From positions 1 to 64,000 of the forward strand of contig JAQJVL010002634.1 of the NCBI GenBank assembly GCA_035578905.1: a stretch of DNA of 64,000 nucleotides, in the 5' to 3' direction. A program made the translations under genes and the position numbers. The notes under the pieces were generated by a model. It was not told where the DNA came from. It worked only from the letters and a program-made list of their open reading frames with translations, and ran no database searches. This stretch comes from Stictocephala bisonia. Lineage: Eukaryota > Arthropoda > Insecta > Hemiptera > Membracidae. Shown one piece after another: positions 61,336-64,000 of this stretch. Numbering within the stretch: position 1 is the first letter of the stretch; every line of letters begins with the position of its first letter.

Positions 61336-64000
61336 AACTAAAAAATAGCAAGATTGAAACTCAAAGATCAAAGGATTGAAACTCAAAGAATGCAGGATTG
61401 AAACTCAAAGATCGAAAGATTGAAACTCAAAGATCGCAAGATTGAAACCAAAAGATCACAAGATTAAAACTCAAATATCGCAAGATTAAAACTCAAAGAT
61501 CACAAGATTGAAACTTAGAGATTGCAAGATTGAAACTCAAAGATCGCAAGATTGAAACTCAAAGATCGTAAGATTGAAACTCAAAGATAGCAAGATTGAA
61601 CCACAAAGATCGCAAGTTTAAAACTCAAAGATCGCAAAATTGAATTTCAAAGATGGCAAGATTGAAACTCAAAGATCGCAAGACTGAAGCTTAAAGATCG
61701 CAAGATTTAAAATCAAAGATTGCAAGATTGAAACTCAAAGATCGCAAGATTTAAACTCAAAGATAGCAAGATTGAAACTCAAAGATAGCAAGTTTGAAAC
61801 TCAAAGATCGCATGATTGAAACTCAAAAATCGCAAGATTGAAACTCAAAGATTACAAGATTAAAATTCAAAGTTTGCAAGATTGAAACTCAAAGATCGAA
61901 CGATTGAAACTAAAAGATCGCAAGATTGAAACTCAAAGATCGCAAGATTGAAACTCAAAGATCGCAAGATTGAAACTCAAAGATCGCAAGATTAAAACTT
62001 AAAGATTGCAAAATTGAATCTCAAAGATTGCAAGATTGAAACTCAAAAATGGCAAGATTGAAACTCAAAGATTGCAAGATTCAAACTCAAAGATAGCAAG
62101 ATTGAATCTCAAAGATTGCAAGATTGAAACTTAAAGATTTCAAAATTGAAACTCAAAGATCGCAAGATTAAAACTCAAAGATCGAACGATTGAAACTCAA
62201 GGATCGCAAGATTGAAACTCAAAGATCGCAAGATTGAAACTCAAAGATCGCAAGATTGAAACTCAAAGATCGCAATATTGAAACTCAAAGATCGCAAGAT
62301 TGAAACTCAAAGATCGCAAGATTGAAACTCAAAGATCGCAAGATTGAAACTCAAAGATCGCAAGATTGAAACTTAAAGATAGCAAGATTGAAACTCAAAG
62401 ATCGCAAGTTTAAAACTCAAAGATCGCAAAATTGAAACTCAAAGATGGCAAGATTGAAACTCAAAGATCGCAAGACTGAAACTCAAAGATCGTAAGATTT
62501 AAAATCAAAGATTGCAAGAATGAAACAAAAAAGATTTCAAGATTTCAATTAAAAGATAGCAAGATTGAAACTCAAAGATAGCAAGTTTGAAACTCAAAGA
62601 TCGCATGATTGAAACTCAAAAATCGCAAGATTGAAACTCAAAGATCACAAGATTGAAATTCAAAGATCGCAAGATTGAATCTCACAGATCGAACGATTGA
62701 AACTCAAAGATCGCAAGATTGAAACTCAAAGATCACAAGATTGAAACTCAAAGATCGCAAGATTGAAACTCAAAGATCGCAAGATTGAAACCAAAAGATC
62801 ACAAGATTAAATTTCAAATATCGCAAGATTAAAACTCAAAGATCGCAAGATTGAAACTCAAAGATCGCAAGATTAAAACTCAAAGATAGCAAGTTTGAAC
62901 CACAAAGATCACAAGTTTAAAACTCAAAGATCGCAAAATTGAAACTCAAAGATGGCAAGATTGAAACTCAAAGATCGCAAGACTGAAACTCAAAGATCGC
63001 AAGATTTAAAATCAAAGATTGCAAGATTGAAACTCAAAGATCGCAAGATTTAAACTCAAAGATAGCAAGATTGAAACTCAAAGATAGCAAGTTTAAAACT
63101 CAAAGATCGCATGATTGACACTCAAAAATCGCAAGATTGAAACTCAAAGATTACAAGATTAAAATTCAAAGATCGCAAGATTGAAACTCAAAGATCGAAC
63201 GATTGAAACTCAAAGATCGCAAGATTGAAACTCAAAGATCGCAAGATTGAAACTCAAAGATCGCAAGATTGAAACTCAAAGATCGCAAGATTGAAACTCA
63301 AAGATTGCAAAATTGAAACTCAAAGATCGCAAGATTGAAACTCAAAATTGGCAAGATTGAAACTCAAAGATTGCAAGATTCATACTCAAAGATAGCAAGA
63401 TTGAATTTCAAAGATTGCAAGATTGAAACTTAAAGATTGCAAAATTGAAACTCAAAGATTGCAAGATTAAAACTCAAAGATCGAACGATTGAAAGTCAAG
63501 AATCGCAAGATTGAAACTCAAAGATCGCAAGATTGAAACTCAAAGATCGCAAGATTGAAACTCAAAGATCGCAAGATTGAAACTCAAAGATCGCAAGATT
63601 GAAACTCAAAGATCGCAAGATTGAAACTCAAAGATCACAAGATTAAAATTCAAAGATCGCAAGATTGAAACTCAAAGATCGAACGATTGAAACTCAAAGA
63701 TCGCAAGATTGAAACTCAAAGATCGCAAGATTGAAACTCAAAGATCGCAAGATTGAAACTCAAAGATGGCAAGATTGAAACTCAAAGATCGCAAGACTGA
63801 AACTCAAAGATCGCAAGATTTAAAATCAAAGATTGCAAGATTGAAACTCAAAGATCGCAAGATTTAAACTCAAAGATAGCAAGTTTGAAACTCAAAGATA
63901 GCAAATTTGAAACTCAAAGATCGCATAATTGAAACTTAAAAATCGCAAGATTGAAACTCAAAGATCACAAGATTGAAATTCAAAGATCGCAAGATTGAAA
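61336..64000 (+). repeat. Higher-order repeat, right family, copy 3, cut by window end
   Basis: The copy follows copy 2 at 3,055-3,059 bp to about 63,200. After that the offset drops to 2,905 bp (CATACTCAAAG at 60,476 and 63,381), a loss of 154 bp or seven whole monomers. The same marker lies at 57,421 and 54,628, so it recurs at 2,793, 3,055 and 2,905 bp. The window ends inside the array with no sign of a boundary. Confidence 0.88.

Larger units (their letters stand above)
1..64000 (+). repeat. 22-bp tandem satellite array, spans whole window
   Basis: The sequence is an unbroken head-to-tail array of a 22-bp monomer, roughly 2,900 copies. Positions 1-10 read ATTGAAACTC and positions 11-22 read AAAGATCGCAAG. 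Most intact-region monomers differ from this by zero to three substitutions, and length changes are rare outside two degraded blocks. Every monomer I read has the same orientation, with no inversion. Each consensus unit has one CpG (positions 17-18) and one GATC (positions 14-17). No flanking unique DNA is present, so the array continues past both ends. Variants recur in fixed order and define higher-order repeats. This is what eukaryotic satellite DNA looks like; the species and chromosomal location cannot be told from the sequence. Confidence 0.98.

Noticed and set aside
1..64000. CRISPR array, because ATTGAAAC is a common end of CRISPR repeats
   Set aside because: The unit is a continuous 22-bp tandem repeat with no unique spacers and no cas genes. 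The resemblance is limited to eight bases.
1..64000. Telomere, rDNA spacer or CENP-B-box satellite
   Set aside because: The monomer is not a telomere-type G-rich unit, no rRNA sequence is present, and the CENP-B core (TTCG followed by CGGG) is not found in the consensus.
1..64000. Bacterial or phage origin, plasmid iterons
   Set aside because: Sixty-four kilobases with no gene and layered higher-order repeats do not fit a bacterial replicon. Iterons occur in small groups beside a rep gene.

Overview
The whole 64 kb is one uninterrupted block of satellite DNA. The unit is a 22-bp monomer, repeated head to tail in a single orientation from the first base to the last. In the register used here, positions 1-10 read ATTGAAACTC and positions 11-22 read AAAGATCGCAAG. 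The unit has 10 A, 4 T, 4 G and 4 C, so it is about 36% GC with a strong A-over-T bias on the given strand. I found no gene, RNA gene, transposon, CRISPR array or other unique sequence. Both array edges lie outside the window. A block this long with layered repeats is typical of eukaryotic heterochromatin (pericentromeric, centromeric or subtelomeric). The sequence does not name the species.

Monomer variants are arranged in an order that itself repeats, so the array is built of higher-order repeats (HORs), and different stretches carry different HORs. From 1 to about 9.3 kb the HOR is about 2.2-2.4 kb (a 2,398-bp offset confirmed at three markers). From about 17.4 to 24.25 kb there are two tandem copies at an exact 3,431-bp offset. 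From about 24.95 to 27.3 kb a block is duplicated at a 1,165-bp offset. From about 26.6 to 34.4 kb there are three copies at roughly 2.79-2.84 kb. From about 34.95 to 41.6 kb a 2.2-kb HOR is itself made of two halves of about 1.1 kb. From about 54.8 to 64 kb there are copies at 2,769 and 3,055-3,059 bp. A common run of about 13-15 variant monomers, marked by an AACCACAAAG monomer, appears about forty times across all of these, so the HORs are related rearrangements of one ancestral order.

Two stretches, about 9.34-16.08 kb and about 41-54.8 kb, look degraded. Monomers there are full of 1-5 base indels and homopolymer changes, mostly deletions in the first block and mostly insertions in the second. 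Variant monomers inside these blocks still occur in the expected HOR order. I therefore read the blocks as the same satellite with poor consensus sequence, not as a different element, though this cannot be proved from one window.

The short open reading frames on both strands are by-products of the 22-bp period (three monomers make a 66-bp, 22-codon repeat). None has gene-like sequence. I see no new biological system here. The points worth checking are the HOR history, the two degraded blocks, and the mutational hot spots within the monomer.
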